Below are positions 14,401-21,613 of a stretch of DNA of 22,366 nucleotides, piece after piece. The DNA is from JAVXTH01 sp036642795 (lineage in GTDB: Bacteria > Bacillota_I > Bacilli_A > Erysipelotrichales > Erysipelotrichaceae): contig JAVXTH010000023.1 in NCBI GenBank assembly GCA_036642795.1, positions 1-22,366 of the forward strand. The letters are read 5' to 3'. Numbering within the stretch: position 1 is the first letter of the stretch; every line of letters starts with the position of its first letter. The translations under genes and the position numbers were made by a program. The notes below the pieces were generated by a model. The model was not told the origin of the DNA. It saw only the letters and a program-made list of their open reading frames with translations, and ran no database searches.

Positions 14401-15741
14401 TTTCTTAATTGGTAAGATAACAATAAAGGTTGAACCTAACCCATCCTCACTTTCCACTTTGATGGAACCATGATGAAGTTGTACGATCCATTCACAAAAG
14501 GATAAGCCTAAACCAAAACTATTATCGGTTTCTTTGTTTCTCGCTTCATTTACTTTATAGAAACGTTGAAAGATTTTAGCTTGGTCCCCTTTTTTAATGC
14601 CAATTCCCTCATCGATAACTTTTAATTGAAGCTTTCGCTCTATTTGATGAAGTTCAATATGGATCCTACTATTTTCTTTACTATATTTAATCGCATTATC
14701 GACAAGATTGATGATTAATCTCATCAATAAAGTCTGTTCACCATTTACCTTTAATTCTGGTTCGATGTTACTTAAGATTTCAATCTGTTTTAAGGAAGCA
14801 ATTTGTTTCATTTCTTCACTTACCATTAGGGTTACTTCACTCATATTAACGACTTCAAAGATAATCTTATGTTTGTTTTGATCACTTCTTGATAGCTCCA
14901 ATAATTGTGAAATTAAAGCAGTCATCTGATTGGTTTTATTCTCTATATCCATTAATGCACGATTCGTAATTGGATTGTTTTCTTGTGTTAATGCATATTC
15001 ACATTGACTCTTCATCACCGTTAAAGGTGTTCTTAACTCATGTGAAACATCCGATGTAAATTGTCGCTCATCATGAAAGGATTTCTCTAATCGATCTAAC
15101 ATTTGATCAAATGTATTCGATAAGGTAGATAATTCATCGCCATTATCTTTTAAAGCAATTCGTTTACTAAGATCATTTCCATTTCCAATATCACCAGCTG
15201 TTTTCGCTATTTTCCCGATTGGCTTAAACGCTTTTTTTGTAATATGATAACCACCTAGAATAGCGATTAGAATAATAAAAGGAATCGATATTAATACAAT
15301 CATAATAATTTGACTCATCGAAGCAGATAATTCTTGTAATGGATAAATACCTCTAATATATAAACCATCATTTACCATTACATCATAAGTTAACCATTGC
15401 ATCTTTTCACTTGTTGTTGTATATTCTTGGCCATTGCGAAATTCCGTGTTTTGAGGGAATAAATCCGGTACATCACCTTTGACTAAATTACCATGATCGT
15501 AAACTAAAAGCATTACGCCTTTATCCGCAATCTTAAAATCTTCATCAAATTCTAGTTTTCCATCTTCCACTTTGATTTCATCTGCCATTTCAATGGCAAC
15601 TTCTTTACAATCATTTTCAGCTTTGCTCATTAATATATTTTCAATGGAGGCACCTAAGAAAGTTAATACAATTGCCATTAAAATAATAACTAACGTTGTA
15701 TACCAAAGCGTAATTCTAGCTTTAATGCTTAACTTTTTCAT
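14398..15741 (-). CDS. Sensor histidine kinase
   Basis: 447 residues. Two membrane helices (about 11-33 and 144-165) bracket an extracytoplasmic sensor of about 110 residues without recognised domain; HAMP follows (KPIGKIAKTAGDIGNGNDLSKRI). HisKA contains the phosphoacceptor H234 in DVSHELRTPL; the ATPase domain has the N box NLVDNAIKYS, the G1 box DEGIGI and the G2 box FGLGLSF. It is a classical EnvZ/CiaH-type orthodox kinase. Its ATG overlaps the regulator's stop as ATGA (15738-15741), so the pair is translationally coupled. The signal is unknown; the extracytoplasmic part is acidic. Confidence 0.95.
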   Translation of the reverse strand: MKKLSIKARITLWYTTLVIILMAIVLTFLGASIENILMSKAENDCKEVAIEMADEIKVEDGKLEFDEDFKIADKGVMLLVYDHGNLVKGDVPDLFPQNTEFRNGQEYTTTSEKMQWLTYDVMVNDGLYIRGIYPLQELSASMSQIIMIVLISIPFIILIAILGGYHITKKAFKPIGKIAKTAGDIGNGNDLSKRIALKDNGDELSTLSNTFDQMLDRLEKSFHDERQFTSDVSHELRTPLTVMKSQCEYALTQENNPITNRALMDIENKTNQMTALISQLLELSRSDQNKHKIIFEVVNMSEVTLMVSEEMKQIASLKQIEILSNIEPELKVNGEQTLLMRLIINLVDNAIKYSKENSRIHIELHQIERKLQLKVIDEGIGIKKGDQAKIFQRFYKVNEARNKETDNSFGLGLSFCEWIVQLHHGSIKVESEDGLGSTFIVILPIKK

Positions 15742-16412
15742 ACTGATACCTTCATAACATAACCATAACCACGCATCGTATGGATTAGTTTCACATCATA
15801 ATCATCATCAATTTTCTTTCTTAGAAAACGAATATAAACATCAATTACATTTGAACCACTCTCATAATCATAGTTCCATATATGTTGTTCAATTTGTTCT
15901 CGGCTTAATACTCTTTCTTTGTTCTGCATAAAGTATTCTAATAAAGCAAATTCTTTTGATGATAAATCAATGATGTTCCCATTTCTTTTCACAATTTTAC
16001 TAACCGTATCTAAGCTTAGATCAGCTAGCGTTAATACACTTGATACATTATTAAATTGTCTTCTTGTAAGCATGCGAATGCGTGCTAATAGTTCATCAAA
16101 GGCAAAGGGTTTAATCAAATAATCATCGGCACCTAAATCAAGGCCTTTGACACGATCTTCAACACTATCTTTTGCCGTTAACATCATAACTACGGTCTTA
16201 TTATCTTTTTCTCTCAATATTTTAAGCAATGATAAGCCATCTAGTTTAGGAAGCATAATATCTAATAGGACACAATCATATTGAGTCGCTTCAATATAAT
16301 CTTTCCCATCCATCCCATTATCACAACTATCTACACTATATCCTGCTTTTTTTAATCGTTCTACTAAAATGGTACGAAGGCTTCTTTCATCTTCTACAAT
16401 TAATATTCTCAT
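15738..16412 (-). CDS. OmpR/PhoB-family response regulator
   Basis: 224 residues. The receiver domain has the acidic pocket E7/D8, phosphoacceptor D51 (LLDIMLPKLDG), T79 (LTAKDS) and K101 (LIKPF), all conserved. A C-terminal winged helix follows, with EFALLEYFMQNKERVLSREQI, VIDVYIRFLRKKID and a MRGYGYVM ending. It is upstream of the kinase with a 4-nt overlap. It is divergent from a b5-domain lipoprotein gene; the region between carries phased TAAT-core repeats on both sides, matching how dimers of this regulator family bind DNA, so autoregulation and control of the lipoprotein are likely. Confidence 0.96.
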   Translation of the reverse strand: MRILIVEDERSLRTILVERLKKAGYSVDSCDNGMDGKDYIEATQYDCVLLDIMLPKLDGLSLLKILREKDNKTVVMMLTAKDSVEDRVKGLDLGADDYLIKPFAFDELLARIRMLTRRQFNNVSSVLTLADLSLDTVSKIVKRNGNIIDLSSKEFALLEYFMQNKERVLSREQIEQHIWNYDYESGSNVIDVYIRFLRKKIDDDYDVKLIHTMRGYGYVMKVSV

Positions 16413-16432
16413 ATGTCATGTCCTCCTCTTAT

Positions 16433-16461
16433 ATTATATAGTGTATTACGTTTACATTAAA
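16433..16461 (-). promoter_or_regulatory. Response-regulator gene promoter with phased repeats
   Basis: On the minus strand TTTAATGT (16454-16461) is followed 11 nt later by CGTAATAC (16443-16450), which keeps the TAAT core, and then TATAAT (16433-16438). The repeats take the place of a consensus -35, as at promoters activated by OmpR-type regulators. Confidence 0.55.
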
Positions 16462-16489
16462 GGAATATTAATTTTAAAACTTTTGTTTC

Positions 16490-16520
16490 TTTAATGTATT
16501 TTTAATGTTCAGGGTATAAG
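16490..16520 (+). promoter_or_regulatory. Lipoprotein promoter with 11-bp direct repeats
   Basis: TTTAATGT occurs at 16490-16497 and again at 16501-16508, start-to-start distance 11 bp (one helical turn), followed 6 nt later by TATAAG (16515-16520). No good -35 hexamer is present. The arrangement fits activation by the divergent OmpR-family regulator. Confidence 0.65.
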
Positions 16521-16556
16521 ATAGTGGTATCAAGAAAGATAACAGGAGGAAATATT

Positions 16557-17177
16557 ATGAAAAAAATAGTAGCATTGATGATGATTTTATTACTTACTGG
16601 CTGTGCTAGTAATACACCAACAAAACAAGAAACACCTACTCAAGATACAACACAAACAAGTGATCTTTCAAAACTAAAGGAAATAACATTAGAGGAATTA
16701 AAAGCATTTAATGGATTAGATGCGCAACCTGCCTATATTGCCGTTGATTTCCAAGTATATGATGTAAGTGCAATCTTCACAAATGGGGAGCATCATGGTA
16801 TGAAAGCCGGAGCAGATCTAAGTGCCGCTTTTCATGATGAACATTCAATTGATAAATTATCGTTAGCGAAACACGTTGGCTATTTACCTGGCCATAAACC
16901 AACTTCGCTTAATCCAAGTGCAAACAAAGATCAAACTGCTTTATTAGATGAATTAGCTATCAACCGCAAAGAAGAGTTAAAGAATGATCAAGCACAAGAT
17001 GATCTAAAACTAGCTTATAATAAAGGTGAAATTGATAAAGAAACTTATCAAACAAAAAAAGCAGCTTTAGAAAAAGAAGAACATGACTTGGATGCGAAAG
17101 AAGATAAAATTGAACAACAATTAAAAGCAACTGGTTATCAAGATAAAGATGATCTTGATGATGAAGATGATGATTAG
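16557..17177 (+). CDS. Lipoprotein with cytochrome b5-like heme/steroid-binding domain and SHOCT-like segment
   Basis: ATG at 16557 follows CAGGAGG. The 206-residue product has a lipoprotein signal with lipobox LTGC (C16), then a Thr/Gln-rich linker. Residues about 43-110 match the cytochrome b5-like heme/steroid-binding family: TLEELKAFNGLDAQPAYIAV, then VYDVSAIF, NGEHHG (H79/H80), AGADLSAAF and H93/H96 before LAKHVGYL. The His residues are the candidate heme ligands. Residues about 150-172 (LKLAYNKGEIDKETYQTKKAA) resemble a SHOCT oligomerisation segment, followed by a charged helix and an all-acidic DDLDDEDDD end. It would sit on the outer face of the membrane. It is divergent from the two-component system and has matching repeats in its promoter. 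Heme versus steroid or other ligand is not decided. Confidence 0.85.
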   Translation: MKKIVALMMILLLTGCASNTPTKQETPTQDTTQTSDLSKLKEITLEELKAFNGLDAQPAYIAVDFQVYDVSAIFTNGEHHGMKAGADLSAAFHDEHSIDKLSLAKHVGYLPGHKPTSLNPSANKDQTALLDELAINRKEELKNDQAQDDLKLAYNKGEIDKETYQTKKAALEKEEHDLDAKEDKIEQQLKATGYQDKDDLDDEDDD

Positions 17178-17187
17178 TTAATTGTTT

Positions 17188-17215
17188 AGAACATTCTTAA
17201 CGAATGTTCTTTTTA
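17188..17215 (+). terminator. Terminator of the b5-domain lipoprotein gene
   Basis: AGAACATTC (17188-17196) and GAATGTTCT (17202-17210) form a 9-bp stem with a 5-nt loop, followed by TTTTATT. Confidence 0.9.
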
Positions 17216-17255
17216 TTCGTTTAAATAAGTTTATAATAAATACGAGGTGATTATA

Positions 17256-18620
17256 ATGAAGAAACTTAGTAAAAAAACATATGGGATTATCTGCCTCATT
17301 TTAAGTATCTTACTTTTATGTATTCAGGTTTCCTATTATTTGATTGGAAAACCACGAGGCTTTGAATATATAATAGATTCGCTTGAATATCTAGTTAATG
17401 AGGTTTGTCTTGGCTTGTTTATAATTTCAATGTATTTAATTATTAAAAGATTTAAAGTCTTATATCTATTAATTGGTTTTATCCTTTTAAGTATTCCTAA
17501 TCTTTGTTTACTTTCGAGGTATGGTTTTAATACAAGTTCACTTGTCCAATTTGGGGAAGGATTTAAACATGAACTCATTGTGAAAATAGATAAGAAAAGC
17601 AAACAAGCATATTTATATCGGCACGAAACATTTTTATTTGCGAAAAAAGCAGAACCATTTTCTTTTCCGGTCCAAAGCAAGGTAGAAGTTAATTGGCTAA
17701 CCAGTGATGTTGCATGTTTAATCTATCAATCAAGTGATCATCAAGTGCATCAATTTGTTGCTACATACGGAGATCGTGGTAGTGGCTATTCTTATTATTA
17801 CGTTGAACCCTCTTTACAGGGTAAGTGGCAATCAAAAGATAAAAAAATTAAATTAGAAGTAGGTCAAAATGGTATTACCTTAACAAATGGATTACAAGAC
17901 TTTAACTATACACACGATGATAATATACAGGTGGGAACCACTTCTTTAGTCTTATCAAAACAAGGATTTCCTCAGTGGACGATTGCTCTAAATGAAGATT
18001 GCAAAATTGAAAATGATGGTCTTTTAAATAACAAGGGAACCATTACATTAATGCAGGTTTCAATTAAAAACAAAAGTTCAGTTATCCTTAAAAGTGTTGA
18101 TAAGCCGTTAACGAATCGTGGAGATAATATAGAAACAACTAAAAAGGAACAAGGAAGAGAAATGGTATATGAATTAAGAGATATCTTAAAAGAAGGTAAA
18201 GACTTAAAACATTTCACTTCAAATCAAACAATCGTGAAAGTCGAAACTACAAGTGAAGATTTGTTTATGGTTGCCCGTCTTGCACGTGAAGAGATGGAGA
18301 AACAATATGCTATTAATGGCTGTGATAGTGATGTAACCATTACTAAGATTAAGATCCTTGCTGGTGATGACCAAGATTATTTAGCTCAAATAAATGCGAC
18401 AGAAACGGCTACATGTGGTGAAACAAGTGAAGGAGAAACAGTCAATTTTGAATGGAAGTATCGAATTATGAAAGGTGATAATGCATATCTTGCCACCAGG
18501 GTTATGTTTGGTGTTAAAGAAGATTATGGTATAAAGAAATTAAAGGAACCAAAGCAACTTGATACTACAGGTAATGAAGCTTATCACTTCATGGTTCCCG
18601 GTATAAAAACAAATCATTAG
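17256..18620 (+). CDS. Membrane protein with large extracytoplasmic domain, unknown function
   Basis: ATG at 17256 is 5 nt after GAGGTGA; a GTG at 17247 lies inside that site and is rejected. The 454-residue product begins with three hydrophobic helices (around GIICLILSILLLCIQVSYYL, CLGLFIISMYLII and VLYLLIGFILLSIPNLCLL). A strand-rich region to about residue 270 follows, with a YLYRHETFLFAKK stretch and a GSGYSYYYVEP segment. After a Lys-rich linker, a C-terminal domain (about 295-454) includes EEMEKQYAINGCDSDVTITK and a second cysteine in TATCGET, possibly a disulfide pair. No family was recognised. It follows the lipoprotein gene but is separated from it by a terminator, so it probably has its own promoter; TATAAT occurs just upstream. 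Confidence 0.8.
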   Translation: MKKLSKKTYGIICLILSILLLCIQVSYYLIGKPRGFEYIIDSLEYLVNEVCLGLFIISMYLIIKRFKVLYLLIGFILLSIPNLCLLSRYGFNTSSLVQFGEGFKHELIVKIDKKSKQAYLYRHETFLFAKKAEPFSFPVQSKVEVNWLTSDVACLIYQSSDHQVHQFVATYGDRGSGYSYYYVEPSLQGKWQSKDKKIKLEVGQNGITLTNGLQDFNYTHDDNIQVGTTSLVLSKQGFPQWTIALNEDCKIENDGLLNNKGTITLMQVSIKNKSSVILKSVDKPLTNRGDNIETTKKEQGREMVYELRDILKEGKDLKHFTSNQTIVKVETTSEDLFMVARLAREEMEKQYAINGCDSDVTITKIKILAGDDQDYLAQINATETATCGETSEGETVNFEWKYRIMKGDNAYLATRVMFGVKEDYGIKKLKEPKQLDTTGNEAYHFMVPGIKTNH

Positions 18621-18685
18621 AAACTTTTTTCACAAGTTTTAATCAAGATTTGGTTCCTTTATTACAAATAATAAACCATTTTATT

Positions 18686-18728
18686 AAAAAGCCAGCAAAG
18701 CCTAAAGACTATGCTGACCCTTTTTTTA
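18686..18728. terminator. Bidirectional terminator between the 17256 gene and tatD
   Basis: GCCAGCA (18691-18697) and TGCTGAC (18712-18718) form a stem, perfect on the minus strand through a G-U pair and with one mismatch on the plus strand; an inner AGCC/GACT pairing extends it. A and T runs flank both sides. Confidence 0.8.
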
Positions 18729-18745
18729 ATTTTCAATTTATATCT

Positions 18746-19513
18746 TTATTTTTTGAATAATCTTTCGTAATTCTCTTTCATTGCTTGTTTTGCTTCTTCT
18801 TCCTCAATCCCTTTTAACTCACATACTTTTTTAAAGGTATGAACAACATTCTTTGGTTCATTTTGTTGTCCACGAAGTGGATGTGGTGTTAAATAAGGTG
18901 CATCCGTTTCCACAAAGATGCGATTCATTGGGACAATAGGAGGTACGTCTGTTAAACCTCTTGCGTTTTTAAAAGTTAATGGACCCGCAAATGAGATATA
19001 CATACCTAAATCCAATACGATTTTAGCCGTTTCTACACTTCCACTAAAGCAGTGCATAATTCCACTTGTTTTCATATGTTGTTTTAGGATTGCCAAAGTA
19101 TCTTGGGTTGCATCTCGCATATGAATTAAGATTGGTTTATTTAATTTATTCGCAAGTTCAATCTGGCGTATAAAGCCTTCTTTCTGAAGCTCTTTATGTT
19201 CTTTATCCCAATAATAATCTAAACCAATTTCACCAATTGCTACCACATGGTCATCTTGAGCTAATACTTCTAGTTCTTCAAAATCGTGCTCCGTTAAATC
19301 TGGCATATCGACTGGGAATAAACCAATTGCGATATCAATCATGCCTGGATATTTATTTGATAAAGCAATTGCTTTCTCACATTGATCACGATTAAATGAG
19401 ATTGCTAGGATTTTTTCTACTCCATTATCTTTCGCATTTTTAATTATTTCATCTGCTCGTTCAAATAATTCATCACATGTAATATGCGCATGTGTATCAA
19501 TGATACCTGCCAT
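18746..19513 (-). CDS. tatD: TatD-family metal-dependent DNase
   Basis: TatD enzymes are TIM-barrel hydrolases with 3'-5' exonuclease and quality-control roles. 255 residues, normal length. The metal set is present: DTHAH (H8, H10), GEIGLDYY (E95), LIHMRDA (H131), MHCFSG (H154) and VETDAPYLTP (D204). The usual GIHPH-type block reads GLFPVD here, so the histidine often seen there is absent. The SD AGAAGGA precedes the ATG. It begins 15 nt after mnmE in the same direction, forming an mnmE-tatD pair. Confidence 0.95.
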   Translation of the reverse strand: MAGIIDTHAHITCDELFERADEIIKNAKDNGVEKILAISFNRDQCEKAIALSNKYPGMIDIAIGLFPVDMPDLTEHDFEELEVLAQDDHVVAIGEIGLDYYWDKEHKELQKEGFIRQIELANKLNKPILIHMRDATQDTLAILKQHMKTSGIMHCFSGSVETAKIVLDLGMYISFAGPLTFKNARGLTDVPPIVPMNRIFVETDAPYLTPHPLRGQQNEPKNVVHTFKKVCELKGIEEEEAKQAMKENYERLFKK

Positions 19514-19528
19514 TTTAATCCTTCTTTC

Positions 19529-20863
19529 TTATTTACCTAAACAAAAGTTTGAGAATAAAGTATCTAATAAATCTTCTCGATGAACTTCGCCTAAGATTTC
19601 TTTTAACGCTGTGTATGCTTCTTGAATATCAATGGTTACTAAATCTAATTCATAGCCTGCTTGCATCGCTTGATAAGCATTCATCATGGCATCTTTTGCT
19701 TTCATCATCAAAGCAATCTGGCGATCATTGGCAAGCGTTGGTTCATGAAGCACGATTAAATGTTGATCATATAAGCGATGAATTTCTTTAATCAATTGAG
19801 ATATCTGATTCTGGGTAGCTGATATTGATATACCATCATGATTCAATGTTTTTTGATCTTCTTTATTATAAACAATAATTCTTGTTTTATCTTTTGTAAG
19901 TTCTAATAACTCTTGATCTTGTTCATCTAAATCACGAGAGCTATCTAAGACAACGATAACAAGTTGTGCTTGTTCAATCGCTTTTAAAGAGCGTTCAATC
20001 CCAATTTTCTCGATTGTATCTTGCGTTTCTCTAATTCCGGCTGTATCGATTAAATGTAAGGTAATATTTTCTAAACGAATACTTCCTTCCACAATATCTC
20101 TGGTAGTTCCAGCTATCGAACTTACGATTGCTTTATCCTCTTCTAGTAAAGCATTTAATAGACTACTCTTACCAACATTTGGTTTTCCAATAATGGCAGT
20201 CTTAATGCCTTCCTTAACAATCTTTCCACTTTCACTTCTTTTTAATATCTCATCAATTTCACTCAACCAATGCTTTGCTTTAGGTAATAATACATCATTT
20301 GTTAATTGAACAACATCATCATATTCTGGGTAGTCAATATTGACTTCAATGTTTGCGACAATATCCAATACCTCTTGAATTAATGGATCTAGTAGCTTAC
20401 GAACACTACCTTGAATTCCTTGTATGGCCAAAGAAGCATTTGATGCTGCTTTCGCTTCAATGATATCATTAATCGCTTCGGCTTGGGTTAAATCAATTCT
20501 TCCATTAAGAAATGCGCGACGCGTAAATTCACCGCGATTTGCTAGTCTTGCTCCTTGAGCTAAACATAATTGAAGAATTCTACGGGTTACATACGTACCT
20601 CCATGACAATTAATTTCAACTACATCTTCACGTGTGAATGTTTTAGGAGAACGAAAAACAGCAATCATAACTTCATCAATTACTTCGTTTTTTAATGGAT
20701 CAATAATATGATCATATGTAATCGTATGACTTAAAGCCTTGTTTAAATCTTGCTTACATAATCGATTGGCAATTGAAATTGCTTCATCTCCACTCATTCT
20801 TACGATTGAAATTGCACCATCTGCAAGAGCAGTTGAAATTGCCGCTATCGTATCTTGTCCCAT
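19529..20863 (-). CDS. mnmE: tRNA uridine-5-carboxymethylaminomethyl modification GTPase
   Basis: With MnmG it modifies the wobble uridine (U34) of certain tRNAs. ATG at 20863 was chosen (GAGGAG upstream, product opening with MGQDTIAAIST as in the family); the frame extends 15 codons further up without support. 444 residues: N-terminal folate-binding domain including RGEFTRRAFLNGRIDLTQAEA, a helical domain, and an inserted G domain with G1 GKPNVGKS (226-233), G2 AGTTRD, G3 DTAG (273-276) and G4 NKED (333-336). The C-terminus ends FCLGK, carrying the conserved C-[ILV]-GK cysteine. No mnmG is in the window. Confidence 0.97.
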   Translation of the reverse strand: MGQDTIAAISTALADGAISIVRMSGDEAISIANRLCKQDLNKALSHTITYDHIIDPLKNEVIDEVMIAVFRSPKTFTREDVVEINCHGGTYVTRRILQLCLAQGARLANRGEFTRRAFLNGRIDLTQAEAINDIIEAKAASNASLAIQGIQGSVRKLLDPLIQEVLDIVANIEVNIDYPEYDDVVQLTNDVLLPKAKHWLSEIDEILKRSESGKIVKEGIKTAIIGKPNVGKSSLLNALLEEDKAIVSSIAGTTRDIVEGSIRLENITLHLIDTAGIRETQDTIEKIGIERSLKAIEQAQLVIVVLDSSRDLDEQDQELLELTKDKTRIIVYNKEDQKTLNHDGISISATQNQISQLIKEIHRLYDQHLIVLHEPTLANDRQIALMMKAKDAMMNAYQAMQAGYELDLVTIDIQEAYTALKEILGEVHREDLLDTLFSNFCLGK

Positions 20864-20943
20864 GAAATCACTCCTCTGTGTTTTACCCATTATATCATCG
20901 ATTCGCAACCTTCACAAATGAAACAAATATCAATTTGGATATG

Positions 20944-20972
20944 AAAAAGCATGTGCTTTCACACATGCTTCT
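20944..20972 (-). terminator. hsp20 terminator
   Basis: AAGCATGTG (20947-20955) and CACATGCTT (20962-20970) form a 9-bp stem with a 6-nt loop, followed on the minus strand by a short T run. It begins 10 nt after the hsp20 stop. Confidence 0.85.
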
Positions 20973-20979
20973 GAATGTT

Positions 20980-21399
20980 TTAATCGATTGGAATAAATTT
21001 CTTTTCCTCTTCTTTTTTCGTACTTTGTTTTGGTAAGGTAATCTTTAATTCACCATTTTCAAAGTTTGCTTTAATATCTTCTTGTTGCGTTTGCTCACCA
21101 ACAAAGAAACTTCTTGAACAAGAACCACTATAACGCTCTTGACGAATTACATTGCCTTCTTTGTCTTTTTCATCGGTTTCCACATTACGAGTAGCCGATA
21201 CATTTAGGTAACCATCTTTTAAATCAATCTTGATATCTTCTTTTTTGTATCCTGGTAGTTCCATATCAAACAAGTAATTTCCATCTTTTTCTTTGATATC
21301 TGTTTTCATGGATCCACTATTATTTGTTGCGAGAAATGGTTCATAGAAAATATCGTCGAATACATTGTCAAATGCTCTTAAGCCTGGTAGGAATTTCAT
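20980..21399 (-). CDS. hsp20: Small heat shock protein (Hsp20/alpha-crystallin)
   Basis: An ATP-independent holdase that binds unfolding proteins. ATG at 21399 lies 8 nt after GAGG; the ATG at 21405 lies too near it. The 139-residue product opens MKFLPGLRAFDNVFDDIF. The alpha-crystallin domain follows from about residue 35: YLFDMELPGYKKEDIKIDLKDGYLNVSA, a long loop with RQERYSGSCSRSFFV, then NGELKITLPKQ, and a Lys/Glu-rich tail ending in FIPID, with an I-x-I-type end (IPI) that usually caps dimers. A CIRCE element overlaps its promoter, so HrcA control is expected. The transcript starts with a hairpin. Confidence 0.94.
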   Translation of the reverse strand: MKFLPGLRAFDNVFDDIFYEPFLATNNSGSMKTDIKEKDGNYLFDMELPGYKKEDIKIDLKDGYLNVSATRNVETDEKDKEGNVIRQERYSGSCSRSFFVGEQTQQEDIKANFENGELKITLPKQSTKKEEEKKFIPID

Positions 21400-21454
21400 A
21401 AACATCGCCTCTTTTTCTTTTAATTACTCTTTCTTTCGTTTTGAAATTACTCCC

Positions 21455-21479
21455 TAATCAAGGGTGTTATCCTTGATTA
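21455..21479 (-). repeat. Hairpin at the 5' end of the hsp20 transcript
   Basis: TAATCAAGG (21455-21463) and CCTTGATTA (21471-21479) form a perfect 9-bp stem with a 7-nt loop. The predicted start site (7-8 nt after the -10) falls at about 21479-21480, so the message would begin with this stem-loop. It may protect the 5' end from decay. Confidence 0.75.
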
Positions 21480-21486
21480 CATGAAT

Positions 21487-21514
21487 ATTATATCACTAGT
21501 TTTAGCACTGTCAA
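21487..21514 (-). promoter_or_regulatory. hsp20 sigma-A promoter
   Basis: Minus-strand TTGACA (21509-21514), 16-nt spacer and TATAAT (21487-21492); both hexamers are perfect. The -35 is embedded in the CIRCE element. Confidence 0.88.
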
Positions 21515-21528
21515 TACTTGAGTGCTAA
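21502..21528. promoter_or_regulatory. CIRCE element (HrcA operator)
   Basis: Plus strand TTAGCACTG-N9-GAGTGCTAA, against the consensus TTAGCACTC-N9-GAGTGCTAA, one mismatch in 18. HrcA repressor bound here would block the hsp20 promoter; heat relieves repression. The mismatch lies in the -35 hexamer. Confidence 0.95.
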
Positions 21529-21584
21529 TTTATTCATGTGAAATTATGTGATGAAATATTCCTCGATTTAATTCTTGTTCATGC

Positions 21585-21590
21585 TATAAT
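21585..21590 (+). promoter_or_regulatory. -10 element of the last gene
   Basis: Perfect TATAAT 24 nt before the ATG at 21614. No convincing -35 hexamer is found 16-18 nt upstream. Confidence 0.45.
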
Positions 21591-21613
21591 TTGATAAGAA
21601 AGGAAAGATTATA

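Noticed and set aside
17336..17680. 114-codon minus-strand frame opposite the 454-aa membrane protein gene
   Set aside because: It is antisense to a frame with a good start and terminator context, and shows no motif.
21455..21479. Inverted repeat as a CtsR operator
   Set aside because: CtsR boxes are direct heptads of the GGTCAAA type; this is an inverted repeat located in the transcribed leader, so a hairpin role is more likely.
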